Shown one piece after another: positions 55,363-64,000 of a DNA stretch of 64,000 nt. The notes beneath the pieces are model-generated. The model ran no database searches. It saw only the letters and a program-made list of their open reading frames with translations, and was not told where the DNA came from. Numbering within the stretch: position 1 is the first letter of the stretch; each line of letters opens with the position of its first letter. The stretch comes from Terrisporobacter petrolearius (GTDB taxonomy: Bacteria; Bacillota; Clostridia; Peptostreptococcales; Peptostreptococcaceae). The position numbers and the translations under genes are program-made. The stretch covers positions 34,520-98,519 of the forward strand of contig NZ_JAHZMO010000012.1 of assembly GCF_020748185.1 (NCBI RefSeq), in the 5' to 3' direction.

Positions 55363-56067
55363 ATGAAAAAAGTAGGAATAATCGGAGCCATGGAATTAGA
55401 GGTCACTACTCTAAGAAGCTTAATGAACATAGAAAAAACTGTTAAAAAAGCAAGTTTAACATTCTATGAAGGAAAATTAGAAGATAAAGAAATAGTATTA
55501 GTGCAATGTGGAATAGGAAAAGTAAACTCTGCATTATGTGCTCAAATATTAATAAGTGAATTTAATGTAAATGCCATAGTTAACACAGGTGTGGCAGGAG
55601 CTATACACTCATCACTAGATGTAAATGATATAGTAATATCAACAGAAGCAATACAATATGACGTGGATGCTAGAGCTTTTGGTTATAAAAAAGGTCAAAT
55701 ACCACAAATGGACAATTCTATATTTATAGCAGATGAGAGACTTATAAATGCTGCATATGAATCTTCTCTTGCTCAAGTAAAAGGTAAGGAGTTTAAAATC
55801 GTTAAAGGTAGAGTAGCAACAGGAGATATATTTATATCTTCTAAAGAATTAAAAGAAGAGTTAGAAAATGATTTTAATGCTTATTGCGGAGAAATGGAAG
55901 GTGCGGCAATTGCTCATGCTTGCTATTTGAATAATATTCCATTTGTAATAATAAGGGCTATGTCAGATAAAGCTGATGGAAGTGCTAATGTAACATATGA
56001 TGAATTTGTTATAGAAGCTGCTGAAAATTCAAAAGATATAGTACTAAAAATGCTAAGAGCATTATAG
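55363..56067 (+). CDS. 5'-methylthioadenosine/S-adenosylhomocysteine nucleosidase
   Basis: Cleaves adenine from MTA, SAH and 5'-deoxyadenosine, feeding methionine salvage and the autoinducer-2 path. 234 residues. IGAMELEV at the start, NTGVAGAI, and GEMEGAAIAHAC with its catalytic Glu pair are MTAN marks, and the general acid is the Asp of RAMSDKAD. The start is ATG 55363 after AGGAGG; the frame is open for 59 codons upstream through the degV terminator, which is not coding. Confidence 0.94.
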   Translation: MKKVGIIGAMELEVTTLRSLMNIEKTVKKASLTFYEGKLEDKEIVLVQCGIGKVNSALCAQILISEFNVNAIVNTGVAGAIHSSLDVNDIVISTEAIQYDVDARAFGYKKGQIPQMDNSIFIADERLINAAYESSLAQVKGKEFKIVKGRVATGDIFISSKELKEELENDFNAYCGEMEGAAIAHACYLNNIPFVIIRAMSDKADGSANVTYDEFVIEAAENSKDIVLKMLRAL

Positions 56068-56072
56068 TAGAT

Positions 56073-56100
56073 AAGGAAGCTAATTTGGCTTCCTTTTTTG
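56073..56100 (+). terminator. Rho-independent terminator
   Basis: AAGGAAGC/GCTTCCTT, seven-base loop, T-run. Confidence 0.8.
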
Positions 56101-56140
56101 TGTGCTCATAGATAAATTAAATAATTAATAATAAAAAGGG

Positions 56141-56185
56141 AAAGACTAAGAAAATGAAAATTACTTAGTCTTTATTTTGTATTTT
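56141..56185 (+). terminator. Second hairpin after the nucleosidase gene
   Basis: AAAGACTAAG/CTTAGTCTTT, 13-base loop, T-rich tail. A back-up terminator or the leader of the next gene. Confidence 0.55.
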
Positions 56186-56244
56186 TAAAAGTTTTCTTCA
56201 TATACTAAATTTGATGTTATGAAAATATAAAAGGATGTGGAATA

Positions 56245-56727
56245 ATGAAGTTTAAAACTCGTATATCTGCAGAAAATCTTAAAAAATTTAAAAATAAAAA
56301 AGAAAATTTCAATGTTGAAGATAAAAACTATCTAGATATAGATGAGGCCGTAGAGGTCTCCTATACAGAAAAATGTAAAAAGAATACTGAAGAATATGTA
56401 AGTATTGAAGATATTGATAGACTTATTAATGGAATGTATTTAAGTGATAATTCACAAAAAGAATTAGGTATTATTAAACGATATTTAGAAAAGCTAATAA
56501 TAATAATCGAAAGAAGTAGAATTAGAGATTATATGTATTTGACAGATAGTAAAAGGCGATTATTTATTATTAATTTTATTGCTGGTGTGGGAAAGGGGTT
56601 TGGCCAAGCAATTGGATTTACAGTTCTTACAGCCATAGTGATTGGAATGCTATTTAGTTGGGTAGACCTGCCTATTATTGGCAGGTACATAGCGAAATTA
56701 TTAAACATAGTACAAGAATATAGATAA
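56245..56727 (+). CDS. DUF5665 membrane protein
   Basis: 160 residues. The first 85 are charged and variable. Then comes the DUF5665 part: the YLTDSKRRLFIINFIAGVGKG turn, one or two hydrophobic helices (about 110-140), and the amphipathic end DLPIIGRYIAKLLNIVQEY. Function unknown; the family is nearly restricted to spore-forming Firmicutes. AAGGATG precedes the ATG; the next gene is 16 bases on. Confidence 0.75.
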   Translation: MKFKTRISAENLKKFKNKKENFNVEDKNYLDIDEAVEVSYTEKCKKNTEEYVSIEDIDRLINGMYLSDNSQKELGIIKRYLEKLIIIIERSRIRDYMYLTDSKRRLFIINFIAGVGKGFGQAIGFTVLTAIVIGMLFSWVDLPIIGRYIAKLLNIVQEYR

Positions 56728-56743
56728 AAAATGAGGTGATATT

Positions 56744-57235
56744 ATGGACTACAGAAAAAAACTAGAAAATGAAAAAACTCAAGTAAAAAAGACCATAAAG
56801 GAAATGGAAGATAATACTTTATTTGGTAACACAACTAAGCATACTAGCGAAAAATATAGTAGTGGAGAATTATCTAGTGTAGATAATCATATAGGAGATA
56901 TAGGTACAGATGTATATATGAACGATATGGATAATAGTTTAATAAATCATGAAAAATATGTTTTAAATGAAATAAATGAAGCTTTAGACAAGATTTCTGA
57001 TGGTAGCTATGGTATTTGCACAAATTGTCACCAAAAAATAGAACAAGAAAGATTAGATATAATACCAGAAACTACACTTTGTTCCTCTTGTGCAAAAGAA
57101 ATTATTACGCCACTGGATGAAAATGAACATTTTGATAAAAACCCACTTAATTCATATGACAATATGTATTATAGTGAGTATATTAAAGATTTAACCGACT
57201 TAAATAAAAATGATTTAGATGGAGAAACTGAATAA
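56744..57235 (+). CDS. TraR/DksA-type zinc-finger protein (YteA-like)
   Basis: 163 residues. A coiled N-terminal half with conserved DNHIGDIGTD and an EINEALDKISDGSYG turn, followed by a C4 zinc finger: Cys92/Cys95 and Cys113/Cys116. The DNHPAD-type motif and the length are those of the YteA sporulation-associated group, not of true DksA. Whether it binds RNA polymerase is unknown. GAGGTGA precedes the ATG. Confidence 0.82.
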   Translation: MDYRKKLENEKTQVKKTIKEMEDNTLFGNTTKHTSEKYSSGELSSVDNHIGDIGTDVYMNDMDNSLINHEKYVLNEINEALDKISDGSYGICTNCHQKIEQERLDIIPETTLCSSCAKEIITPLDENEHFDKNPLNSYDNMYYSEYIKDLTDLNKNDLDGETE

Positions 57236-57256
57236 AATAATTAAGGAGTGCTTTAC

Positions 57257-58033
57257 GTGAGAAAGGCTATTTATGCATTAATATTGGGTGCAATAGTTTT
57301 AATAGGTATAAGTATTAAGAACATATCTAATAAAGATATAGAAGTCGATGTACTTGAAAAAACATCAAAAAATGATTATGAAGATTTAATAATTAAATGT
57401 GGCAATACAGATGAGAAACTTATTGCATTAACATTTGACGATGGACCTGATGAAGACTTCACACCACAAATACTAGACATTTTAAAAAAATACAATGTTA
57501 AAGCAACATTCTATGTTATAGGAGAAAAAGTTCAATACAATAAAAAAATAATAAAAAGACAATATGAAGAAGGTCATGAAATAGGAAACCATACCTATAC
57601 ACATATAAATGTATCAAAAAATGGATACAACAAAATAAAAAAAGAAATTGGAGACACTCAAAGTGCAGTCAAGTCTGTAACGGGAGTATATCCAAAAACT
57701 TTTAGACCACCATATAGAGCCATAAGTAAAGATATGTGTAACATAATAAAAGAAAAGGATATGAATATAGTACTTTGGTCATATGTAGATACTAAGGATT
57801 GGGAAAGTCCAGGAGTATGTTCTATTGTTAAATCTATAGAAAGTGGAATACAAAATGGGTGTATAATATTGTTGCATGATTATAATAAAATAAGAGCTCC
57901 TAAGTCTCAAACTATAGAAGCTCTAGATATAATAATTCCAAACTTATTAGAAAAAGGATATAAATTTGTAACAATTTCAGAGTTAATAGAGCATTTAGAA
58001 AAGAATACAAACAATGAAAAGGCTCCTAATTAA
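57257..58033 (+). CDS. Polysaccharide deacetylase (NodB family)
   Basis: 258 residues with an N-terminal signal anchor (about 3-22) and a NodB domain acting outside the membrane. The metal and catalytic residues are Asp61-Asp62 (TFDDGPD) and His112/His116 (HTYTHIN); RPPYRAI and LLHDYN are motifs 3 and 5. Candidates are a PdaA/PdaB-like cortex or peptidoglycan deacetylase, given the sporulation context. The start is GTG 57257, eight bases after AAGGAG; a GTG at 57248 overlaps that site. Confidence 0.86.
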   Translation: MRKAIYALILGAIVLIGISIKNISNKDIEVDVLEKTSKNDYEDLIIKCGNTDEKLIALTFDDGPDEDFTPQILDILKKYNVKATFYVIGEKVQYNKKIIKRQYEEGHEIGNHTYTHINVSKNGYNKIKKEIGDTQSAVKSVTGVYPKTFRPPYRAISKDMCNIIKEKDMNIVLWSYVDTKDWESPGVCSIVKSIESGIQNGCIILLHDYNKIRAPKSQTIEALDIIIPNLLEKGYKFVTISELIEHLEKNTNNEKAPN

Positions 58034-58047
58034 ATAATATACAAGAC

Positions 58048-58094
58048 AAAAAAGTATCTTTTAGAAATTTGTTTCTTTAAAGATACTTTTTTTG
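58048..58094 (+). terminator. Rho-independent terminator
   Basis: A 15-bp inverted repeat (AAAAAAGTATCTTTA and complement) with seven T. Confidence 0.85.
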
Positions 58095-58133
58095 TATAAT
58101 AATAAGATGAGACTTGTTTAGGAGGATTTGAAA

Positions 58134-58586
58134 ATGTATGAATTTATTGTAGCTATATTAATTGGATTAGATCAAATAATAAAGTATTGGGTACTAAATT
58201 ATTTAAAAGGAGTAGAAAGCATCCCTGTTATAAATAATATTTTTAATTTGACTTACGTAGAAAATAGGGGAGCAGCCTTTGGTATGCTTCAAAATAATCA
58301 AACTATTTTTGTAGTAGTTGCAGCAATTGCCTCTTGCTATGGTCTTTACTATTTACATACTAAAAAGGTGAATGATCTTGGTAAAATTGGGATATTGTTA
58401 GTAATATCAGGTGCTATAGGAAATTTAATTGACAGAGTTATATTAGGATATGTAATTGATTACTTGGATTTTCATATAATATGGAACTATGTATTTAATT
58501 TAGCAGATTGTTTTGTAGTAGTAGGTACAATACTACTATGTATATATATAATTACAAGTGAAGAAGATAAGAAGCAGGTGAAGTAA
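58134..58586 (+). CDS. lspA: Lipoprotein signal peptidase
   Basis: Removes signal peptides from diacylated prolipoproteins after Lgt. 150 residues and four membrane segments. The catalytic aspartates are Asp109 (YVIDYLDF) and Asp125 (FNLADCF). NRGAAFGMLQ and GAIGNLIDR are conserved. The start is ATG 58134 after AGGAGG; a TTG two codons earlier lies at the site. TATAAT at 58095-58100, directly after the preceding terminator, may be its -10. The stop overlaps the next ATG. Confidence 0.95.
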   Translation: MYEFIVAILIGLDQIIKYWVLNYLKGVESIPVINNIFNLTYVENRGAAFGMLQNNQTIFVVVAAIASCYGLYYLHTKKVNDLGKIGILLVISGAIGNLIDRVILGYVIDYLDFHIIWNYVFNLADCFVVVGTILLCIYIITSEEDKKQVK

Positions 58587-59494
58587 TGGATGAAATAAGA
58601 GAATTCTTAGTTCTTGAAGAAGAAGGAGAACGATTAGACGTATATTTATCAGGACAACTAGGAGATATGTCTAGAAGTTATATACAAAAAATTATTAAAG
58701 ATAAAAAAGTTAAAGTTAATGATAAGATAGAAAAAGCGAAATACTTGGTTAAAGAAGAAGACAAAATAGTAATTGAAATTCCTACTCCAAAATTATTGGA
58801 AGTTATGCCACAAAATATTCCTCTAAATATAGTCTATGAAGATGATGATTTATTAATAGTAAATAAGACACAAAATATGGTTGTTCATCCTGCTCCAGGC
58901 AACTACGACAATACTTTAGTAAATGCAATTTTATATCACTGTAAAGATAATTTATCATCTATAAATGGCGTAATTAGGCCAGGCATAGTGCATAGAATTG
59001 ACAAAGATACTTCTGGACTTTTGATGATCGCCAAAAATAATAAGGCACATAGCTCCTTAGCAGATCAATTGAAAGATCACTCAATAACTAGAGAGTATGA
59101 ATTTATTTGTCATGGTGTATTTAAAGAAGATAAAATAACGGTAGATAAGCCTCTTGGAAGAAATCCAAAGGATAGATTAAAAATGGCCATAGTTAAAGAT
59201 GGTAGAAGAGCGGTGACTCATTTTAAAGTAATTGAAAGATTTGAAAATTATACTCTAGTAAAAGCTACATTGGAAACAGGACGAACTCATCAAATTAGAG
59301 TTCATGCAGCATCTTTAAATCATCCCATTTTAGGAGATCCTTTATATGGTCCTAAAAATAACAAATTAAAAGTTGATGGACAAACTCTTCATGCTAAGAA
59401 ATTAGGATTTATTCATCCTAACAAAAATGAATACGTGGAGTTTGATTCAGAGTTACCAGAATACTTCAAAAAAATACTTAATAGAATAAAGTAA
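58586..59494 (+). CDS. RluA/RluD-family 23S rRNA pseudouridine synthase
   Basis: 302 residues: an N-terminal S4 RNA-binding domain (about 15-62; GERLDVYLSGQLGDMSRSYIQKII) and the RluA catalytic domain with Asp139 in HRIDKDTSG. The C-terminal ETGRTHQIRVHAASLNHPILGDPLYG is typical. The S4 plus length pattern fits the RluD/YlyB group, which follows lspA in Bacillus too. The ATG overlaps the lspA stop (TAATG), so translation is coupled. Confidence 0.92.
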   Translation: MDEIREFLVLEEEGERLDVYLSGQLGDMSRSYIQKIIKDKKVKVNDKIEKAKYLVKEEDKIVIEIPTPKLLEVMPQNIPLNIVYEDDDLLIVNKTQNMVVHPAPGNYDNTLVNAILYHCKDNLSSINGVIRPGIVHRIDKDTSGLLMIAKNNKAHSSLADQLKDHSITREYEFICHGVFKEDKITVDKPLGRNPKDRLKMAIVKDGRRAVTHFKVIERFENYTLVKATLETGRTHQIRVHAASLNHPILGDPLYGPKNNKLKVDGQTLHAKKLGFIHPNKNEYVEFDSELPEYFKKILNRIK

Positions 59495-59513
59495 TTAAAT
59501 GTACAAAATATAC

Positions 59514-59542
59514 TTGAAAAACACTTGTTAATTATATATAAT
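59514..59542 (+). promoter_or_regulatory. Promoter of the pyrR-uraA operon
   Basis: TTGAAA (59514-59519), 17 bases, TATAAT (59537-59542). Start near 59549. Confidence 0.65.
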
Positions 59543-59553
59543 AAGGATAGTAA

Positions 59554-60267
<714 letters not shown>

Positions 60268-60303
60268 ATCAACTATATAGTTAAAATCTTAGGGGGAAAA
60301 TAA

Positions 60304-61542
60304 ATGAAAAAAGCCATTTTATCAATACAACATTTGTTAGCGATGTTTGGAGCTACAGTATTAGTTCCGCTGCTTACTGGATTTGATCCATCAGTTGCAA
60401 TATTTTGTGCAGGAGTTGGAACACTATTATTCCATAAATGTACAGATTTTAAAGTGCCAGTATTTTTAGGCTCAAGTTTTGCTTTTATATCAGTAATAAA
60501 TCAAGTGACAGAGACTTTTAATGGAGACTTGTCTTATGCTCAAGGTGGCATAATTGTGGCAGGTCTTATATATGTAATTATGTCCATAATAGTAAGAGTT
60601 GTTGGGCCGGAAAAAGTTAAAAAGTTTTTCCCGCCACAAGTTACAGGAGCTATGATAATAGTAATAGGTTTAAATTTAATACCAACAGCTATAGATATGG
60701 CGATGAATAATTTACTAGTTGCACTTATAACTTTAGGGATGGCAGTAGGAATTAATAAATTTGCTAAAGGAAACATTAGACAATTTAGTGTGATAATAGC
60801 AATATTTGTTGGTATAGTAGCAAGTAAATTTGTTGGAATAACAGACTTTAGTGCAGTAGGTCAAGCAAGTTTCTTTTCTATCCCAAATTTCAGCGCACCA
60901 AAGTTTTCACTTGAAGCAGTAATAATTATAGCACCAGTAGTTTTAGCAGTATTTATGGAACATGTGGGGGATATAACTACTAACGGTGTAGTTGTTGGGA
61001 AGAACTTTTTAGAAGACCCAGGACTTCATAAAACTTTACTAGGAGATGGTATAGCAACTTTATTTGCAGGATTTATGGGTGGGCCAGCCAACACAACTTA
61101 TGGTGAAAATACAGCATTACTTGCCATAACTAAAAATTATGATCCTAAATTATTGAGACTTACTGCAGTGTTTGCCATAGTAATATCTTGCGTAGGTAAA
61201 TTTGGTGCATTCTTACAATCTATACCAACAGCAGTTATGGGTGGAATTAGTATTTACTTATTCTCAATGATTACTTTCATAGGAATAAAAACTATAAGAG
61301 ATAGTAAATGTTATAAGGAAAATGGAAATCTTTCAGTAATGTTAATAATATTAGTTATTGGCCTTACTACATGTTATGTAAAACACTTTACAGGAGTGGA
61401 AATAGGTATAAATATAGCTAGTAATGCAAAGTTAACAGGGCTTAGTTTAGCTGCCTTAGTAGGTATAATTGTTAACAGATTAATAAATCATAATGACTTT
61501 AAGAAAGAAGATAGAAGTACAATAGAAGAGCTTACAGCATAA
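60304..61542 (+). CDS. uraA: Uracil permease (NCS2 family)
   Basis: A proton-coupled uracil importer of 412 residues and about 12-14 membrane segments. IQHLLAMFGATVLVPLLTGFDP at the N-terminus, VFMEHVGDI with the substrate-binding Glu, and GGPANTTYGENTALLAI are family marks. Directly after pyrR, 36 bases apart, under the same attenuator. Also called pyrP in Firmicutes. Confidence 0.93.
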   Translation: MKKAILSIQHLLAMFGATVLVPLLTGFDPSVAIFCAGVGTLLFHKCTDFKVPVFLGSSFAFISVINQVTETFNGDLSYAQGGIIVAGLIYVIMSIIVRVVGPEKVKKFFPPQVTGAMIIVIGLNLIPTAIDMAMNNLLVALITLGMAVGINKFAKGNIRQFSVIIAIFVGIVASKFVGITDFSAVGQASFFSIPNFSAPKFSLEAVIIIAPVVLAVFMEHVGDITTNGVVVGKNFLEDPGLHKTLLGDGIATLFAGFMGGPANTTYGENTALLAITKNYDPKLLRLTAVFAIVISCVGKFGAFLQSIPTAVMGGISIYLFSMITFIGIKTIRDSKCYKENGNLSVMLIILVIGLTTCYVKHFTGVEIGINIASNAKLTGLSLAALVGIIVNRLINHNDFKKEDRSTIEELTA

Positions 61543-61561
61543 AATAATAAATTTTAATGTT

Positions 61562-61602
61562 AAATCACAAATTATATATATATAATTTGTGATTTTTTTT
61601 AT
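61562..61602 (+). terminator. Rho-independent terminator of pyrR-uraA
   Basis: AAATCACAAATTATA and its complement with an AT-rich loop, followed by eight T. Confidence 0.85.
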
Positions 61603-61650
61603 ACTTATATTAATATAATTTATAGAATATTAAATTGGGGCGTGAATTGT

Positions 61651-63561
61651 ATGAGGATATCAAGCGTGATAATAAATAATTATAAATCAATAGGAACACA
61701 AAAAAATACATTATTGTTAGAAGATGATGTTACAGCATTAATAGGTAAAAATGATAGTGGTAAAAGTAATGTGCTTGAAATCCTAGGAGCAATTTCTTTT
61801 AGTCACTATATATTAGATGATTTTTATAAATTTAATAATGAAGAGTTATCTTTAGTTGTAGAACTTAAATTTACCCAAAATGAAATAGAACTATTAAAAG
61901 AATATAAGGATATTAAAAGTGATATTACTTATTTTTATTTTTCAAAGTATAGGGAAATTGAGTTCAAAGGAGGATATTCTAGATTATTTAATGAAGATAT
62001 AGAGTTAATTAAATCAATCAATTATTTGAAAAGTGAGCTGATGTTGTATTTGCATGAAAATTATTATGATAGTATGGACAGTGAATTTTTAAGTGAAGTA
62101 GCTAAATATATTCATGTTATGGAAAATATTGATAATACTATTTGGGTTAAGTATAAGAAGACACTTAATAAGTTACTATATATTCTAAATTCTTATGGGG
62201 GAGACTACATTTGTGTTAGTGAAGAAGATGATTTTTCTGACAATATACAAATGGATGATAAGTCAAATATGATTTATGATGAAAAAAGATATACTCTTAT
62301 AAGGCATTTAGAAATTATTAAAAGTAAAATAAGAAAAAAATATTCACTTTTACCCATACTTTATCATAGAAAAAATGAAGAGGAATTGCAAAGTGAATAT
62401 CAATTGGAAGAGGTAAAAAAACAGATAAAAGATAGAAGGGGAGCTCTATATAAATTTTTATTAGCAAGTGAAATAAATACACAGGAATTTTTACTTGCCA
62501 TGGAAAATGATGACGAGAATCAATTAGAACTATTTAGGAATAAAATAAAAGAAAAAGTTAAGTACAATATGCAAAAAAAATTTAATGAATTTTATTGTGA
62601 AGAAAATGTTCAAATTAAAATATCTTTCAAACATGATTTTATAAAAATACTTGTGAAAACAAATGAAGTTACAACTAATATTAGTGAAAGAAGTAATGGA
62701 CTTAAATGGTATTTGAATTTATTTATAGATGTTTTAGCAAATAATATAAAAGATACAAATGTAATTTACTTACTAGATGAACCGGGAGTATATCTTCACG
62801 TAAATGCTCAAAGGGAACTACTAAGGTTATTTTATGATTTATGCAAAAATAATAATCAAGTAGTTTATTCCACTCATTCACCTTATATGATAGATTCCAA
62901 TAATATTATAAATATAAGGGCAATAGAAAAAGATGAAAAAGGAAATACTAATATTTACAATACTGCTTATGATAATAAATTGAATAGTGTATCAAAAAGG
63001 GAAACGTTAAGCCCATTAGTTCAAGCTATAGGCGCAGATTTAAGATTTAACATTGGACCACAAGGAGAAAAATTGAATATTGTAACAGAAGGTATAACGG
63101 ATTACATGTATTATACGGCAATGTTATATTATTTTAATGTACCTGAGGAAAAAATGCCCTATATTATTCCGGCAGTCGGAGCAGGAAATGTAAATGTAAT
63201 TGTATCAATACTAATTGGTTGGGGATGTGATTTTAAGGTAATATTAGACTATGATAAGGCTGGATTTGTAGAGTGTGACAAATTAATAGAAAACTTAAAT
63301 TTGAAAATAAACGAAGATATATTTTTTGTGAATTGTAATGATACTTACGATAACAAGGATAAAGATATTTATAAATATGCCCAGTTTGTAGAAACTCTTA
63401 TTAGTGAGGAAGACAAGAATAAATTTAGTATAAATTATATTGACAATAAAACTATGGCAGCAAAAGAATTTTATGATAAAGTAAAATGTAAATCAGTAAA
63501 TTTAAGTAATAAGACAGTTAGTAATTTTAGAAAATTATTTGAAATGATGGGAATTATATAA
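61651..63561 (+). CDS. OLD-family ATP-dependent nuclease (ATPase plus TOPRIM)
   Basis: 636 residues. An ABC-type ATPase domain with Walker A Gly32-Lys-Asn-Asp-Ser-Gly-Lys-Ser39 and Walker B LLDEP (Asp376/Glu377); the signature is in SERSNGLKW, and STHSPYMID holds the switch His. It is followed by a TOPRIM nuclease domain with Glu480 (VTEGITDY) and Asp533/Asp535 (LDYDKAG). This is the class 1 OLD layout; no UvrD-like helicase follows, so it is not a Gabija-type pair. OLD proteins act in phage defence and retron systems. ATG 61651 is used; a GTG three codons upstream has poorer spacing. Lies beside an IS256 element. Confidence 0.85.
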   Translation: MRISSVIINNYKSIGTQKNTLLLEDDVTALIGKNDSGKSNVLEILGAISFSHYILDDFYKFNNEELSLVVELKFTQNEIELLKEYKDIKSDITYFYFSKYREIEFKGGYSRLFNEDIELIKSINYLKSELMLYLHENYYDSMDSEFLSEVAKYIHVMENIDNTIWVKYKKTLNKLLYILNSYGGDYICVSEEDDFSDNIQMDDKSNMIYDEKRYTLIRHLEIIKSKIRKKYSLLPILYHRKNEEELQSEYQLEEVKKQIKDRRGALYKFLLASEINTQEFLLAMENDDENQLELFRNKIKEKVKYNMQKKFNEFYCEENVQIKISFKHDFIKILVKTNEVTTNISERSNGLKWYLNLFIDVLANNIKDTNVIYLLDEPGVYLHVNAQRELLRLFYDLCKNNNQVVYSTHSPYMIDSNNIINIRAIEKDEKGNTNIYNTAYDNKLNSVSKRETLSPLVQAIGADLRFNIGPQGEKLNIVTEGITDYMYYTAMLYYFNVPEEKMPYIIPAVGAGNVNVIVSILIGWGCDFKVILDYDKAGFVECDKLIENLNLKINEDIFFVNCNDTYDNKDKDIYKYAQFVETLISEEDKNKFSINYIDNKTMAAKEFYDKVKCKSVNLSNKTVSNFRKLFEMMGII

Positions 63562-63563
63562 TT

Positions 63564-63603
63564 TAACAATAAAAGGGCTTATTCTCTAAGCCCTTTTATT
63601 GTT
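63564..63603. terminator. Strong hairpin terminator after the OLD gene
   Basis: A perfect 17-bp inverted repeat AACAATAAAAGGGCTTA... (63565-63581 with 63587-63603), five-base loop. T-rich on the plus side; could also serve the minus-strand transposase. Confidence 0.8.
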
Positions 63604-63651
63604 ATTTTGAGAATGTCTATAGATTTGTGTAATAATTTTGTTTTGTAATTT

Positions 63652-63690
63652 ATATTACTGGAAATTCAAAATTCCAGTAATATTTTTTTA
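63652..63690 (+). terminator. Second terminator-like hairpin
   Basis: ATATTACTGGAA/TTCCAGTAATAT (perfect 12 bp, eight-base loop) followed by seven T, lying between the OLD gene and the transposase. Confidence 0.7.
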
Positions 63691-63792
63691 TTTCTAAGAA
63701 ATACTAATACTAGCATTCTTTTCACAATTATTATGTGTTTAATTTAGTTGTTTATACACTAAATTTCCCATAGTTTCAAAAAAATATATGAT

Positions 63793-64000
63793 TTATATTG
63801 TGTAAGAGCTAGGGATTCTATCTCCAAACCTAATTGTGAGCTGGCCTAAAGTAGACGCCCAATTAGAGTTTGGAGATGTCCATTTCTCCATAATTTTCAT
63901 AGTTGATAAGTATAGTGATTTTCTCAATGACTCATCTGTTGGAAATACAGTTCTTACTTTAGTATACTTTCTTAATTGTCTATTAAATCCTTCAAGTGCA
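63793..64000 (-). mobile_element. IS256-family transposase, C-terminal end, partial
   Basis: Read on the minus strand, the open frame enters from the right edge and stops at 63795-63793. Its 68 residues contain GFNRQLRKYTKVRTVFPTD, SLYLSTMKIMEKWTSP and NWASTLGQLTIRFGDR, the well-known C-terminal end of mutator/IS256 DDE transposases (WxxPxxxWxxxLxQL). The stop is natural. The catalytic DDE residues lie beyond the window except perhaps the last. The insertion-sequence right end should lie between 63700 and 63790, but I cannot identify the inverted repeat. Confidence 0.85.

Noticed and set aside
61651..63561. Gabija (GajA) call for the OLD-type gene
   Set aside because: No GajB-like helicase follows; the next gene is a transposase on the other strand.

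Overview
The window is AT-rich (clearly below 35% G+C by eye), and its coding content points to an endospore-forming, anaerobic, Gram-positive Firmicute. The sporulation genes spoVD, spoVE, spoIIGA, sigE, sigG and spoIVA are present. Their arrangement beside a division/cell-wall (dcw) cluster, and the order DUF512 radical SAM - der - plsY - gpsA - spoIVA, fit the Peptostreptococcaceae (the Clostridioides, Paraclostridium and Romboutsia group). The family assignment is an inference from gene order and protein style, not a database match. Most of it reads as a conserved core-chromosome segment. Accessory DNA appears near the left end (about 1.2-4 kb) and at the right end (61.6-64 kb).

Layout. 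1-4 kb: tail of an unknown gene, metA, a divergent HTH-regulator / membrane Ser/Thr kinase / FxLYD-protein locus, and a flavin-oxidase-like gene. 4-11 kb: ychF (minus strand), the M16 peptidase pair yfmF/yfmH, a PHP-type tyrosine phosphatase, lgt and rsmH. 11-14.5 kb: a SAM-I riboswitch with an O-acetylhomoserine sulfhydrylase, a MATE exporter and a small lipoprotein; these lie between rsmH and ftsL, so the usual dcw run is interrupted. 14.8-27 kb: ftsL, spoVD, murF, mraY, murD, spoVE, murG, murA, ftsQ, ftsZ. 27-33.6 kb: spoIIGA, sigE, sigG, ylmC/ymxH-like, nrdR, pgeF and a two-component system. 33.6-42 kb: two tandem YIEGIA-family membrane proteins with their small partner, the DUF512 radical SAM protein, der, plsY, gpsA, spoIVA. 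42-50 kb: an alanine/cation symporter, serS, a DUF1540 protein, an HlyD-like protein, then the division cluster ylmE-sepF-yggT-ylmH-divIVA. 50-61.5 kb: a T-box controlled ileS of the IleRS2 type, a TetR/DegV divergent pair with a visible operator, a nucleosidase gene, DUF5665 and DksA/TraR-like genes, a polysaccharide deacetylase, lspA, an rluD-type gene and a PyrR-controlled pyrR-uraA operon. 61.6-64 kb: an OLD-type ATPase/TOPRIM nuclease and the 3' end of an IS256-family transposase that runs off the window.

The genes combine into a few processes: peptidoglycan precursor synthesis and septation (mur, fts, sepF, divIVA), commitment to sporulation (spoIIGA/sigE/sigG, spoVD/spoVE, spoIVA), methionine supply through acetylhomoserine (metA plus the riboswitch-controlled sulfhydrylase), and RNA-controlled housekeeping genes (S-box, T-box, PyrR leader). 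Points that most repay a second look are two long hairpins that bury the ribosome binding sites of murA and spoIVA, the GXHH active-site signature in IleRS, the HTH/kinase/FxLYD locus, the tandem YIEGIA genes, and the stand-alone OLD nuclease beside an insertion sequence. I found no tRNA, rRNA, CRISPR array or prophage.
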